Below are positions 1-6,472 of a stretch of DNA of 19,335 nt, one piece after another. The number at the start of each line of letters is the position of its first letter. Within the stretch, counting starts at the first letter, position 1. The translations under genes were made by a program, and so were the position numbers. The notes under the pieces were generated by a model. The model was not told the DNA's origin and made no database searches. It worked only from the letters and a program-made list of their open reading frames with translations. The DNA is taken from contig CAZYBG010000057.1 of NCBI GenBank assembly GCA_964645155.1, forward strand, positions 1 to 19,335, read 5' to 3'. The stretch is from CAZYBG01 sp964645155 (GTDB lineage Bacteria > Pseudomonadota > Alphaproteobacteria > Rhodobacterales > Rhodobacteraceae).

Positions 1-433
1 GGTTGGCGAAGGTCGAGCAGCCCATGTAGTGCAGGATCGGGTCGCCATCGAGCGTCGCGAACCGCGAGCTGCCGTCGGGCATGACGCCCTGGCCCTGCGT
101 CGCGCGGATCGCCGTGCACAGGTTGGTCTTGCGGCTGAGGCACGACGGGCATTGCCGGCATTCCGGCGTGTAGAGGGGGATGACATGGTCGCCCGGCCTC
201 ACGCTGGTGACGCCCGCGCCGACCTCGACCACCACGCCCGCGCCCTCGTGCCCCAGGATCGCCGGGAAGAGCCCCTCGGGATCGGCGCCCGACAGCGTGA
301 ACTCGTCGGTGTGGCAGATGCCGGTGGCCTTGATCTCGACCATGACCTCGCCGGCGCGCGGTCCTTCGAGGTTGACCTCCATCACCTCCAGAGGATGCCC
401 CGCCTTGACCGCCACCGCCGCGCGCGTCCGCAT
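1..433 (-). CDS. adhC: S-(hydroxymethyl)glutathione dehydrogenase / class III alcohol dehydrogenase (5' part only)
   Basis: This is the N-terminal 144 residues of a zinc medium-chain dehydrogenase; the rest (the family is about 370 residues) lies off the left edge. Class III enzymes oxidise S-hydroxymethylglutathione, formed from formaldehyde and glutathione, with NAD in the cytoplasm. Visible hallmarks are the catalytic-zinc ligands Cys40 (GICHTDE) and His62 (GHEGAG), and the structural-zinc set Cys92, Cys95, Cys98 and Cys106. The class III assignment rests on the overall match through the TPECRQCPSC stretch. The ATG at 433 is preceded by a GGGAGG Shine-Dalgarno seven bases upstream. It diverges from the I78 lipoprotein genes. 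An S-formylglutathione hydrolase is often the partner gene and would be off the edge. Family assignment is firm; physiological role is inferred. Confidence 0.93.
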   Translation of the reverse strand, partial: MRTRAAVAVKAGHPLEVMEVNLEGPRAGEVMVEIKATGICHTDEFTLSGADPEGLFPAILGHEGAGVVVEVGAGVTSVRPGDHVIPLYTPECRQCPSCLSRKTNLCTAIRATQGQGVMPDGSSRFATLDGDPILHYMGCSTFAN

Positions 434-512
434 GTCCCGCCCTCCCAAGCTCTTGTTATTGCCTATCGGACTGTCATTCATTCTGCTGGACGGAGCAAGA
501 GAGGTGGCAGCG
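434..512. promoter_or_regulatory. Divergent intergenic region, adhC / I78 lipoprotein
   Basis: This 79-base gap separates two divergently read genes and is less GC-rich than its surroundings, with the stretch TTGTTATTGCCTATCGG. It must hold at least the adhC start signals unless transcription comes from further away. I see no confident -35/-10 pair on either strand, so this is called from position and base composition only. Confidence 0.3.
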
Positions 513-779
513 ATGCGCGTGACGATGGCCATTCTGGCGGCAGCGGCCGTGGCCGGCTGCGTGGAACCAAAGGTCGACGTGACCGAGGAGAGCTGCGGCG
601 CCGAGCGCCTGCAGTACCTCGTCGGGCAGGACGAGGGCGCGCTGGCCGCGATGACCTTCGAGGCGGGCGCCGTCAGGGTGATCCGGCCGGGCCAGGCCGT
701 CACCATGGACTTCAGCCCGAGCCGGCTGAACCTGGAACTCGACGGCAGCGGACGCATTCAGCGGGTGTATTGCGGCTAG
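513..779 (+). CDS. I78-family peptidase inhibitor lipoprotein, copy 1
   Basis: This 88-residue protein begins with a short lipoprotein signal ending in the lipobox AVAGC (Cys16), so the mature form should be lipidated and held at a membrane. The mature part matches the I78 inhibitor family: a start Cys28, then the LVGQ motif, then VIRPGQAVTMDF, then the SRLNLELD and RIQRVYCG end, with Cys87 likely paired to Cys28. I78 proteins are small serine-protease inhibitors, known from a fungal elastase inhibitor; the target here is unknown. The ATG at 513 was chosen because it gives the signal peptide directly. Upstream in-frame ATGs would add sequence that overlaps adhC. A second copy follows 69 bases downstream. 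Confidence 0.8.
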   Translation: MRVTMAILAAAAVAGCVEPKVDVTEESCGAERLQYLVGQDEGALAAMTFEAGAVRVIRPGQAVTMDFSPSRLNLELDGSGRIQRVYCG

Positions 780-848
780 GCATCAGCGCCGGTGCGCGAT
801 CGCGCGGGGGTCTTGATCGCGGAACGCCGCTGGGAGTAGGGGACGCGG

Positions 849-1199
849 ATGTCAAAGAAACTCTTCCTCACGACCTTCCGGGCGCTCGCCCTTGTCGCGG
901 GCCTTGCCGCCTGCGTTCCGTCCGAGCCGCAGGACCCGCCGCCGGGCGCGCCCCAGCCGGGCGACCTCATCGGCGGCGGCGCCGACGACACGCTTCTCGA
1001 ACGCGAGCCCGATCTCTGCCAGGCAGCGCAGTACCAGAGCTACGTCGGCCAGCCGGGCTCGGTCGTGCAGACGCTGGGCATCACGCGGGAGTTCCGCGTG
1101 ATCGAGTTCGGCGGCATCTTCACGCAGGAATACAACCCCGGCCGCATCAACTTCTGGCTGAACCCGTCGGGCATGATCGACCGCATCGGCTGCGGCTGA
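849..1199 (+). CDS. I78-family peptidase inhibitor-like lipoprotein, copy 2 (divergent)
   Basis: This 116-residue protein has a signal peptide with lipobox LAAC (Cys22), a proline-rich linker at about residues 24-40, and an I78-like domain from Cys57 to Cys115. It shares with its upstream neighbour the YVGQ motif, the NPGRINF segment and the IGCG end. It has lost the RPG turn: where copy 1 reads VIRPGQAVT, this reads VIEFGGIFT. The two genes are probably a tandem duplication followed by divergence, with the longer linker holding the second domain further from the membrane. A GGAGTAGGGGA stretch ahead of the ATG can serve as ribosome binding site. Inhibitory activity is less certain here than for copy 1. 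Confidence 0.72.
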   Translation: MSKKLFLTTFRALALVAGLAACVPSEPQDPPPGAPQPGDLIGGGADDTLLEREPDLCQAAQYQSYVGQPGSVVQTLGITREFRVIEFGGIFTQEYNPGRINFWLNPSGMIDRIGCG

Positions 1200-1220
1200 G
1201 CGGTCTGCCCCAGGGCTCAG
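1196..1220. terminator. Weak inverted repeat at convergent gene ends (I78 copy 2 / def)
   Basis: Six-base arms CTGAGC and GCTCAG flank a 13-base loop, and each arm contains one of the two facing stop codons. There is no T-run. It could be a weak bidirectional terminator, but part of the symmetry follows simply from two TGA stops facing each other. Confidence 0.22.
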
Positions 1221-1738
1221 GCCCGCGTCTTCTCGCGCTTCAGCTTCTCCATCTTTCGGGTGATGAGCTGGCGCCTGAGCGGGGTGAGATAGTCGATGAA
1301 CAGCCGGCCGTTCAGGTGGTCGATCTCGTGCTGCACGCAGGTCGCCCAGAGGCCGGCGAAGCCCTCCTCGGCGATCTTGCCCTCGGGCGTGGTCCAGCGC
1401 ACGCGCACCTCGGCGGGCCGCTCGACATCGGCATACTGCTCGGGGATCGACAGGCAGCCTTCCTCGTAGACGTTGCGCGCCTCCGACGACCAGACGACCT
1501 CGGGGTTGAAGAGCGCCATGGGCCGCGGCGGCTGGTCCTCGCGCTTGGCGCAATCCATGACGATCAGCCGCGCCGACACGCCCACCTGCGGCGCGGCCAG
1601 GCCGATGCCCGGCGCGTCGTACATCGTCTCGAGCATGTCGTCGGCAAGCTGGCGCAGCTCGGCCGTCACCGCCACGACGGGCTCCGCGACCTTTTTCAGG
1701 CGGGGGTCGGGATGGATCAGGATCGGGCGCAGGCTCAT
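1217..1738 (-). CDS. def: Peptide deformylase
   Basis: This 173-residue metalloenzyme removes the formyl group from the N-terminal methionine of new proteins at the ribosome. All three family motifs are intact: GIGLAAPQVG (residues 44-53), EGCLSIPE with metal ligand Cys95, and QHEIDHLNG with ligands His137 and His141 and catalytic Glu138. Length is normal. The ATG at 1738 was preferred to the upstream in-frame ATG at 1798 because it gives the usual N-terminus (MSLRPILIHPDPRL) directly. It stands without fmt; related bacteria often carry several def copies. The upstream sequence has TTGCGC and TAAATG 17 bases apart, which would place the transcript start almost at the ATG. Confidence 0.96.
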   Translation of the reverse strand: MSLRPILIHPDPRLKKVAEPVVAVTAELRQLADDMLETMYDAPGIGLAAPQVGVSARLIVMDCAKREDQPPRPMALFNPEVVWSSEARNVYEEGCLSIPEQYADVERPAEVRVRWTTPEGKIAEEGFAGLWATCVQHEIDHLNGRLFIDYLTPLRRQLITRKMEKLKREKTRA

Positions 1739-1745
1739 CCGCCGG

Positions 1746-1774
1746 CATTTAGGCGAAGCTCCCGGGCCGCGCAA
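1746..1774 (-). promoter_or_regulatory. Possible def promoter
   Basis: On the minus strand TTGCGC (-35-like) and TAAATG (-10-like) are exactly 17 bases apart. The expected start of transcription is within a base or two of the def ATG, so the message would have almost no leader. Both hexamers are imperfect. Confidence 0.28.
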
Positions 1775-1833
1775 CGGTCTTGCGCCTGCCCGCCCCATGG
1801 CTAGCCTGCCCCGGGGGAAACCGGAGACAGGCC

Positions 1834-3006
1834 ATGAGCTTCGACGAGATCATCGACCGGCGCGGCACGCATTGCGTGAAGTGGGACATGATGGAGCCGC
1901 TCTACGGTGTCTCGCCCTCGGACGGGCTCGCGATGTGGGTCGCCGACATGGAGTTCCGCCCGCCCGCCTGCGTGTCGGACGCGGTGCAGGCGATGGTCGA
2001 CCACGGCATCTACGGCTACTTCGGCGACGAATCGAAGTACCGCGCCGCGATCTGCTGGTGGATGAAGGAACGCCACGGCTGGCAGGTCGAGGCGGAGTGG
2101 ATCTTCTCGACCCACGGCCTCGTCAACGGGACCGCGCTCTGCGTCGATACCTGGACCCGCCCGGGCGATGGCGTCATCCTCTTCACGCCGGTCTACCATG
2201 CCTTCGCGCGGGTCATCCGTGCCGCCGGGCGCGAGGTCGTGGAGCTGCCGCTGGCGCAGCGGGACGGCCGCTACGTGATGGATTTCGACGCCTATGGCGC
2301 GATGCTCACGGGGCGTGAACGGATGGTCATCCTCTGCTCGCCCCACAACCCCGGCGGACGGGTGTGGAGCGGGAACGAACTGCGCGCGCTGGCCGAGTTC
2401 TGCGTGCGGCACGATCTCCTCCTCGTCTCGGACGAGATCCACCACGATCTGGTGATGCCGGGCCATCGGCACCTGCCGATGACGCTGGCCGTGCCCGAGA
2501 TCGCCGACCGTCTGGTGATGATGACGGCGACAACCAAGACCTTCAACATCGCCGGATCGCATATCGGCAACGTCATCATCCCCGATCCCGCGCTCCGCCA
2601 GGCGTTCGGCGGGCGGATCGCCGCGCTCGGCATCTCGCCCAACTCGTTCGGCATCTTCATGGCGACCGCCGCCTACTCGCCCGCCGGCGCCGCCTGGGTC
2701 GACGACCTCGTCGCCTATCTCGACGGCAACCGCCGGCTGTTCGACGCCGGCGTGAACGCGATCCCCGGCCTGCGGTCGATGCCGCTCGAGGCGACCTACC
2801 TCGCCTGGGTCGACTTCGCCGGCACCGGCATGGCCGGGGAGGAGTTCACCCGCCGCGTCGCGCGCGAGGCGAAGATCGCGGTGAACCACGGGCCGAGCTT
2901 CGGCCGCGGCGGCGAAAGCTTCCTGCGCTTCAATATCGCCACCCCGCGCGCAGTGGTGGCCGATGCCGTCGCCCGCCTGCAGCGCGCCTTCGCCGACCTG
3001 CAATGA
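1834..3006 (+). CDS. PLP-dependent C-S lyase, MalY/PatB family (cystathionine beta-lyase type)
   Basis: This 390-residue fold-type I PLP enzyme resembles MalY and PatB, which cleave the C-S bond of cystathionine or cysteine conjugates to give pyruvate, ammonia and a thiol. The N-terminal marker of the family (FDEIIDRRGTHCVKWD) is present, followed by WVADMEF. Active-site residues visible are Tyr121, Asn172 in SPHNPGG, Asp200 in SDEIHHD, the PLP lysine Lys235 in TATTKTFN, and Arg365 in FLRFN. The ATG at 1834 has GGAGACAGG just upstream and gives the standard N-terminus. Its TGA overlaps an ATG in the ATGA arrangement, which suggests coupling to the L,D-transpeptidase reading frame. True substrate cannot be told from sequence, and MalY-like proteins can also have regulatory roles. 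Confidence 0.88.
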   Translation: MSFDEIIDRRGTHCVKWDMMEPLYGVSPSDGLAMWVADMEFRPPACVSDAVQAMVDHGIYGYFGDESKYRAAICWWMKERHGWQVEAEWIFSTHGLVNGTALCVDTWTRPGDGVILFTPVYHAFARVIRAAGREVVELPLAQRDGRYVMDFDAYGAMLTGRERMVILCSPHNPGGRVWSGNELRALAEFCVRHDLLLVSDEIHHDLVMPGHRHLPMTLAVPEIADRLVMMTATTKTFNIAGSHIGNVIIPDPALRQAFGGRIAALGISPNSFGIFMATAAYSPAGAAWVDDLVAYLDGNRRLFDAGVNAIPGLRSMPLEATYLAWVDFAGTGMAGEEFTRRVAREAKIAVNHGPSFGRGGESFLRFNIATPRAVVADAVARLQRAFADLQ

Positions 3007-3041
3007 CCGCCGCGCGGGCAACGCTCCCGTCGTCCTGACTC

Positions 3042-3530
3042 GTGGGCATCGCCGCCGCGGCGCTGGTCTATGACCGCTTCGTCACACCCACACCACCGGC
3101 GCCGCTGGCCCGGACGATCGACCGGATCATGGTCGAGAAGGCCGACCGCCGGCTGACCGTCTATCGCGACGGCGCGGCGCTCCGCGTCTACCGCATCTCG
3201 CTTGGCCATGAGCCCGTCGGCGACAAGACCCGGCAGGGCGACGGGCGGACGCCCGAGGGCCTCTTCCGGATCGACCGGCGCAACCTCACGAGCCGCTTTC
3301 ACCTGTCGCTCGGGCTCGACTATCCGCAGCCGGCGCATGCCGCCCGCGCGGCAGCCGGCGGCTACGGCCCCGGCGGCGACATCTTCATCCACGGCCAGCC
3401 GCCCGGACTCGGGCCGCGGCAGCGGCTGAACCATGACCGGACCGCCGGCTGCATCGCGGTGTCGAACGCGGTGGTCGAGGAGCTCTGGCGGGTCACCGAA
3501 CTCGGCACCTTGGTCGAGGTCACGCCCTGA
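3042..3530 (+). CDS. L,D-transpeptidase (YkuD domain), N-terminus apparently interrupted
   Basis: From the GTG at 3042 this reads 162 residues with a YkuD domain over about residues 25-160. The catalytic signature is intact: His117 in IFIHG and Cys137 in HDRTAGCIAVSN. Such enzymes form 3-3 peptidoglycan crosslinks or attach proteins to peptidoglycan in the periplasm. The start is odd. An ATG at 3003, overlapping the stop of the lyase gene, is in the same frame but meets TGA at 3036-3038, two codons before the GTG. Reading through would give a hydrophobic anchor spanning the stop, whereas the GTG start leaves only a stub (GIAAAALVY) and has no Shine-Dalgarno. Possibilities are a nonsense mutation, a sequence error, or re-initiation at GTG. 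Confidence 0.78.
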   Translation: MGIAAAALVYDRFVTPTPPAPLARTIDRIMVEKADRRLTVYRDGAALRVYRISLGHEPVGDKTRQGDGRTPEGLFRIDRRNLTSRFHLSLGLDYPQPAHAARAAAGGYGPGGDIFIHGQPPGLGPRQRLNHDRTAGCIAVSNAVVEELWRVTELGTLVEVTP

Positions 3531-3541
3531 GGGTCAGGGCG
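3523..3541. terminator. Bidirectional hairpin spanning both stop codons
   Basis: Perfect eight-base arms CGCCCTGA and TCAGGGCG flank a GGG loop. The left arm holds the TGA of the L,D-transpeptidase and the right arm the TGA of the facing serine hydrolase; the genes are three bases apart. The compact GC-rich stem is a good candidate for terminating or protecting both transcripts. No T-run follows on either side, so intrinsic termination is not assured. Confidence 0.45.
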
Positions 3542-4610
3542 CAAGCGCCTCGGTGACCCGGTCGATCGCCGGCATCGTCCGGTCGATCCGGCCGTCATTG
3601 GTGACGATCGCCGCGGCGCGCCGATCCGGCCAGACAACGATCCGCGCCAGCCAGAGCGTGTTCGACCCGGCATGCTGGAGCCGCCCGCTTTCGTGCACGA
3701 TCCAGCCCAGCGCGTAGCCGTTGCCGCGCGGCCGGTGCAGCGCCTCCCAGGCGCCGGGCGGGAGGTAGTCGGCCGGCCGTATGGCGTGAGCGGCAGCGAA
3801 GCGCACGAGGTCGCAAAGCGCGATGTGCACCGTTCCGGCCGGGCCCATCGCGGCGGGGTTGTCGGCGAACCGGCCCGGCTCCACCGCCGTCAGGCCGCCG
3901 AGCAGCCCCAGGCGGTGGCCGCGCGGCTGGTCGAGCGTGCCGGCGACGCCCGGCGGCCCGAACCCGGCCGACGAGAGGCCGAGCGGCCCGAACACCTCGG
4001 CCTGCATCAGCGCCTCCCACGACCGCCCGGTCGCAGCCTCCAGCATAGCGCCCGCGACAGTGTAGCCCGCATTGGAGTAGCCGAACATCGTACCGGGCGG
4101 CTGTTCCGGCGCCTGGCCGAGGACCGCCGCCGCATAGGCGAGGCGCTGCGCCGCCGGATCGGCGCGGCCATGGCCCGCGATCAGGCGCAGCGACCGGAGG
4201 CGCCCGGCATTCTCGGGCAGCCCCGAGCGATGCGACAGCAGCTGCTCGAGCGTGATCTCGCGGACCGCGGGATGCATCGTCGGGACCGCCGCGCCCAGCG
4301 CCGCGCCCACGGTGGTCTGCCAGTCGATCCGGCCCTGCGCGACCAGCCGCGCGGCCAGCGTGGCGGTCATCGGCTTGGTGACCGACCCGATGTGCCAGAG
4401 GTCGCCGGGTTCGACCTCGGCGGGCCGGCCTGCGGCGCGGTGGCCGGCCACGGCGCAGTCGGGCGCATCACGGCCCGCGACGCCGACCCCCGCCCCTGGA
4501 ACACCATCCGCGACCAGTGCGCGCGCCAGCGCCGCCGGATCGGCTTCGGCGCCGGCCGGCTGTGCCGCGAGAACCGTCGCCGCGGCCAGGCAGAGAGCCT
4601 TCAGGGACAT
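3534..4610 (-). CDS. Secreted serine hydrolase, class C beta-lactamase / DD-peptidase fold
   Basis: This 358-residue protein has a cleavable signal peptide (hydrophobic to about residue 21, AGAEA) and a beta-lactamase-family domain. The catalytic SxxK is GSVTKP (Ser76, Lys79), the second motif YSN is at 178-180, and the third is HAGS (His313-Gly315), as in esterase or D-aminopeptidase-like members rather than the KTG of true class C beta-lactamases. It therefore probably acts on peptidoglycan peptides or esters in the periplasm; antibiotic resistance is not supported. The ATG at 4610 is the only start that places the signal peptide at the N-terminus, although an in-frame extension runs further upstream. 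No clear Shine-Dalgarno is present; see the promoter entry. Confidence 0.85.
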   Translation of the reverse strand: MSLKALCLAAATVLAAQPAGAEADPAALARALVADGVPGAGVGVAGRDAPDCAVAGHRAAGRPAEVEPGDLWHIGSVTKPMTATLAARLVAQGRIDWQTTVGAALGAAVPTMHPAVREITLEQLLSHRSGLPENAGRLRSLRLIAGHGRADPAAQRLAYAAAVLGQAPEQPPGTMFGYSNAGYTVAGAMLEAATGRSWEALMQAEVFGPLGLSSAGFGPPGVAGTLDQPRGHRLGLLGGLTAVEPGRFADNPAAMGPAGTVHIALCDLVRFAAAHAIRPADYLPPGAWEALHRPRGNGYALGWIVHESGRLQHAGSNTLWLARIVVWPDRRAAAIVTNDGRIDRTMPAIDRVTEALAP

Positions 4611-4616
4611 GCCCAC

Positions 4617-4645
4617 TGTATCGGCCACGGTCTGCCGGCGGGCAA
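4617..4645 (-). promoter_or_regulatory. Possible promoter for a leaderless serine hydrolase transcript
   Basis: On the minus strand TTGCCC and GATACA lie exactly 17 bases apart, and the -10-like element ends seven bases before the ATG at 4610. Transcription would begin at or next to the start codon. This fits the absence of a Shine-Dalgarno there. The -10 match is only partial. Confidence 0.33.
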
Positions 4646-4669
4646 GGCCGGCACCGCCCGATCGGCGGA

Positions 4670-5014
4670 TCAGTGCGCGAGCAGCGCCACCGGTGCGTGT
4701 TCGTCCCGCACGAAGTCGAGCGCGGGGCGGTCCGCGGCCTCGGTACGCCGCTTGTACTCGTAGCGCATCTCCCCCGGCTCCTCGGCCGAGGCGATCACCA
4801 GGCACTGCGCGACAAGCCGGCTGCCGTCGTAGAGGTCGACAAGGCCGCGCAGGTGCGGCGCGTCCTCCGGTAGCGAGAAGCCGTCCGGCGCCAGCCGGAT
4901 CACCGGATAGGCATCAACGCCGACCACGATCCGCAGCCGGCTCTTGCGGACCAGGTCGCGCTGGCGCGCACGGTCGAGCCCCTCGCGGACTTCCTTCGAA
5001 AGAAAACTGAACAC
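4670..5014 (-). CDS. Conserved hypothetical protein, 114 residues
   Basis: I recognise no named domain with confidence. The protein is soluble, without signal peptide or membrane segment. It starts with a charged helix (FSFLSKEVREGLDRARQR), followed by a probable beta-rich part with RKSRLRIVVG, a Gly-Phe turn near residue 45 and the segment RGLVDLYDGSRLVAQCLV. The spacing of the arginines and the following strands loosely recalls PilZ domains, but the diagnostic motif is not clear, so no cyclic-di-GMP role is claimed. Similar proteins seem familiar from other Rhodobacteraceae, from memory. It lies 59 bases upstream of the serine hydrolase on the same strand and may be cotranscribed with it. 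Confidence 0.75.
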   Translation of the reverse strand: MFSFLSKEVREGLDRARQRDLVRKSRLRIVVGVDAYPVIRLAPDGFSLPEDAPHLRGLVDLYDGSRLVAQCLVIASAEEPGEMRYEYKRRTEAADRPALDFVRDEHAPVALLAH

Positions 5015-5128
5015 GGTCCTGATACTCCCCCACCGCTCAGGAGCTTGAGGCGGATTTTCCTTACGTCAAGTTGCCGGATGGTGCCGCAGCGGAAATTTCA
5101 CGTATCCGACACGCGCGGCGGGTGGGCT

Positions 5129-6322
5129 TCAGCGTTTGACAAGGCTCAGTTGCGTCACCGGGGCCAGCGGCTGCCAGGCTTCGGCACCCGGCAGCCCCTC
5201 GCGCCGGCTGACCTGCAGCCGGGCGAGGTCGCCGCCATGCTGCGCGCGGAGCCCGAGAAGCAGTGATTCGTTCCCGGGGGTGAGCCCGTTGGCGACCAGC
5301 CGGCCGAGCGGGCGGAGCGCCGCCCAGGCGGCCGCGAACACGGCCGCGTCGAGGCCGCCGCCGATGAAGATCGCGTCCGGCGGCGGCAAGCCCGCCAGCG
5401 CCGCCGGCGCCTCACCCTCGACGAGTTCAAGCTTCGGTGCGCCGAGGGCGAGCGCATTGGCCGCCGCCATCAGCCGCCGGTCGGCGCGCGGCTCGATCCC
5501 GATCGCGCGGGCGAAGCGCGCTGCCCGCATCCATTCGATGGCGACCGATCCCGAGCCGGTGCCGATGTCCCACAGAAGCGCGCCGCGCATCGGCATCAGC
5601 TTGGCCAGCGTCGCCGCCCTGACCTCGCGCCGCGTCACCGTGCCGTCGTGCTGGAAAAGCTCGTCGGCCAGACCCGGCACGCGGGGCTGCAGCGCGGCAT
5701 CGGCAGCCGCCACGCATTCCACGGCCAACGTGTTGAAGGCGGGAACCTCGGCGCGCCAGGCCGCCGCCGTGCCGTCGATCCGGACCTCCTCCGGCCCGCC
5801 CATCGCGGCAAGCACCGTCATCCGGCTCTGGCCGAAGCCGCGCTGGGCGAGGAACCGCGCGATCCGTGCCGGCGTGTCGGCGCCGGTGGCGAGGATCAGG
5901 AGGCGCTGGTCGGGCTGGATGAAGGCGATCATCTGCTCGACCGGCCGGCCGTGCACGGTCAGCGTCTCCACATCGGCCAGCGACCAGCCCATGCGGGCGG
6001 CGGCGAGCTGGAACGCGGAAAGCTGCGGGTGGTAGACGATCTCGGCCGGCGGGATCGCCCGGCCGATGCGCGCGCCGATCGAGTACCAGAGCGGATCGCC
6101 CGCCACCAGGACGGCGACGCGGCGCCCTTCGAGCTGCCGCAGCAGCGCGATCAGGTCGTCGAAGGCCTCGGGCCAGTCGCGCCGCTCGGCCGCGACGGGC
6201 AGGCCGGCATGCCGGCTGCCGCCGACCAGCACCTCAGCCGCCTCGACCACCGCCCGCGCCGGCGGCGAGAGCCCCGCCAGCCCGTCCTCGCCCATGCCGA
6301 CGATGTGCAGCCACGCCGCCAT
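5129..6322 (-). CDS. cobL: Precorrin-6Y C5,15-methyltransferase (decarboxylating), CbiE-CbiT fusion
   Basis: This 397-residue enzyme of the aerobic cobalamin pathway methylates C5 and C15 of precorrin-6Y and removes the C12 acetate carboxyl. Residues 1-200 form the CbiE tetrapyrrole methylase (HIVGMGEDG near the start, then VAVLVAGDPLWY at about 69-80 and the LSAFQLAAARMGW stretch). Residues 215-397 form the CbiT Rossmann methyltransferase, with the SAM loop WDIGTGSGSVAIEW at 251-264 and FIGGG near 319-323. Length is close to known CobL proteins (about 410). The ATG at 6322 gives the expected N-terminus; a much longer in-frame extension upstream is antisense to the reductase gene and was rejected. 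No other cobalamin gene is in the window. Confidence 0.93.
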   Translation of the reverse strand: MAAWLHIVGMGEDGLAGLSPPARAVVEAAEVLVGGSRHAGLPVAAERRDWPEAFDDLIALLRQLEGRRVAVLVAGDPLWYSIGARIGRAIPPAEIVYHPQLSAFQLAAARMGWSLADVETLTVHGRPVEQMIAFIQPDQRLLILATGADTPARIARFLAQRGFGQSRMTVLAAMGGPEEVRIDGTAAAWRAEVPAFNTLAVECVAAADAALQPRVPGLADELFQHDGTVTRREVRAATLAKLMPMRGALLWDIGTGSGSVAIEWMRAARFARAIGIEPRADRRLMAAANALALGAPKLELVEGEAPAALAGLPPPDAIFIGGGLDAAVFAAAWAALRPLGRLVANGLTPGNESLLLGLRAQHGGDLARLQVSRREGLPGAEAWQPLAPVTQLSLVKR

Positions 6323-6347
6323 CCGCGCCCTCCGGTCCCGAGCCGGC

Positions 6348-6376
6348 GGTATAGGAGAGCGGCCGGCCCGGGGCAA
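6348..6376 (-). promoter_or_regulatory. Candidate cobL promoter
   Basis: On the minus strand TTGCCC (4 of 6 to the sigma-70 -35) and TATACC (4 of 6 to the -10) are separated by exactly 17 bases. The predicted transcript would start near 6341, giving a leader of about 20 bases before the cobL ATG. I see no cobalamin riboswitch, and a leader this short could not hold one. Confidence 0.48.
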
Positions 6377-6472
6377 CGTGCTGTGCGTCCGCGCAGGGAC
6401 CGGCCTGCGGTGCGCCGGGTTACCGCGCCGCGTCCGGGGCCTATGTTTGAGGGAGGGCGGCAGGAGGGCGCG

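Noticed and set aside
29..1804. Long plus-strand open frame across adhC, the I78 genes and def
   Set aside because: It lies antisense or out of frame to recognisable genes and its translation is Arg/Ala/Gly-rich low-complexity sequence typical of shadows in high-GC DNA.
3534..4610. True class C beta-lactamase (antibiotic resistance)
   Set aside because: SxxK and YSN are present but the third motif is HAGS rather than KTG, as in esterases and peptidases of the same fold. Resistance is not supported.
5041..5070. TTGACG on the minus strand before the 114-residue gene, as a promoter
   Set aside because: The -35-like hexamer (5064-5069) is good, but the sequence 17 bases on, AAGCTC, is a poor -10, so it is not listed as a feature.
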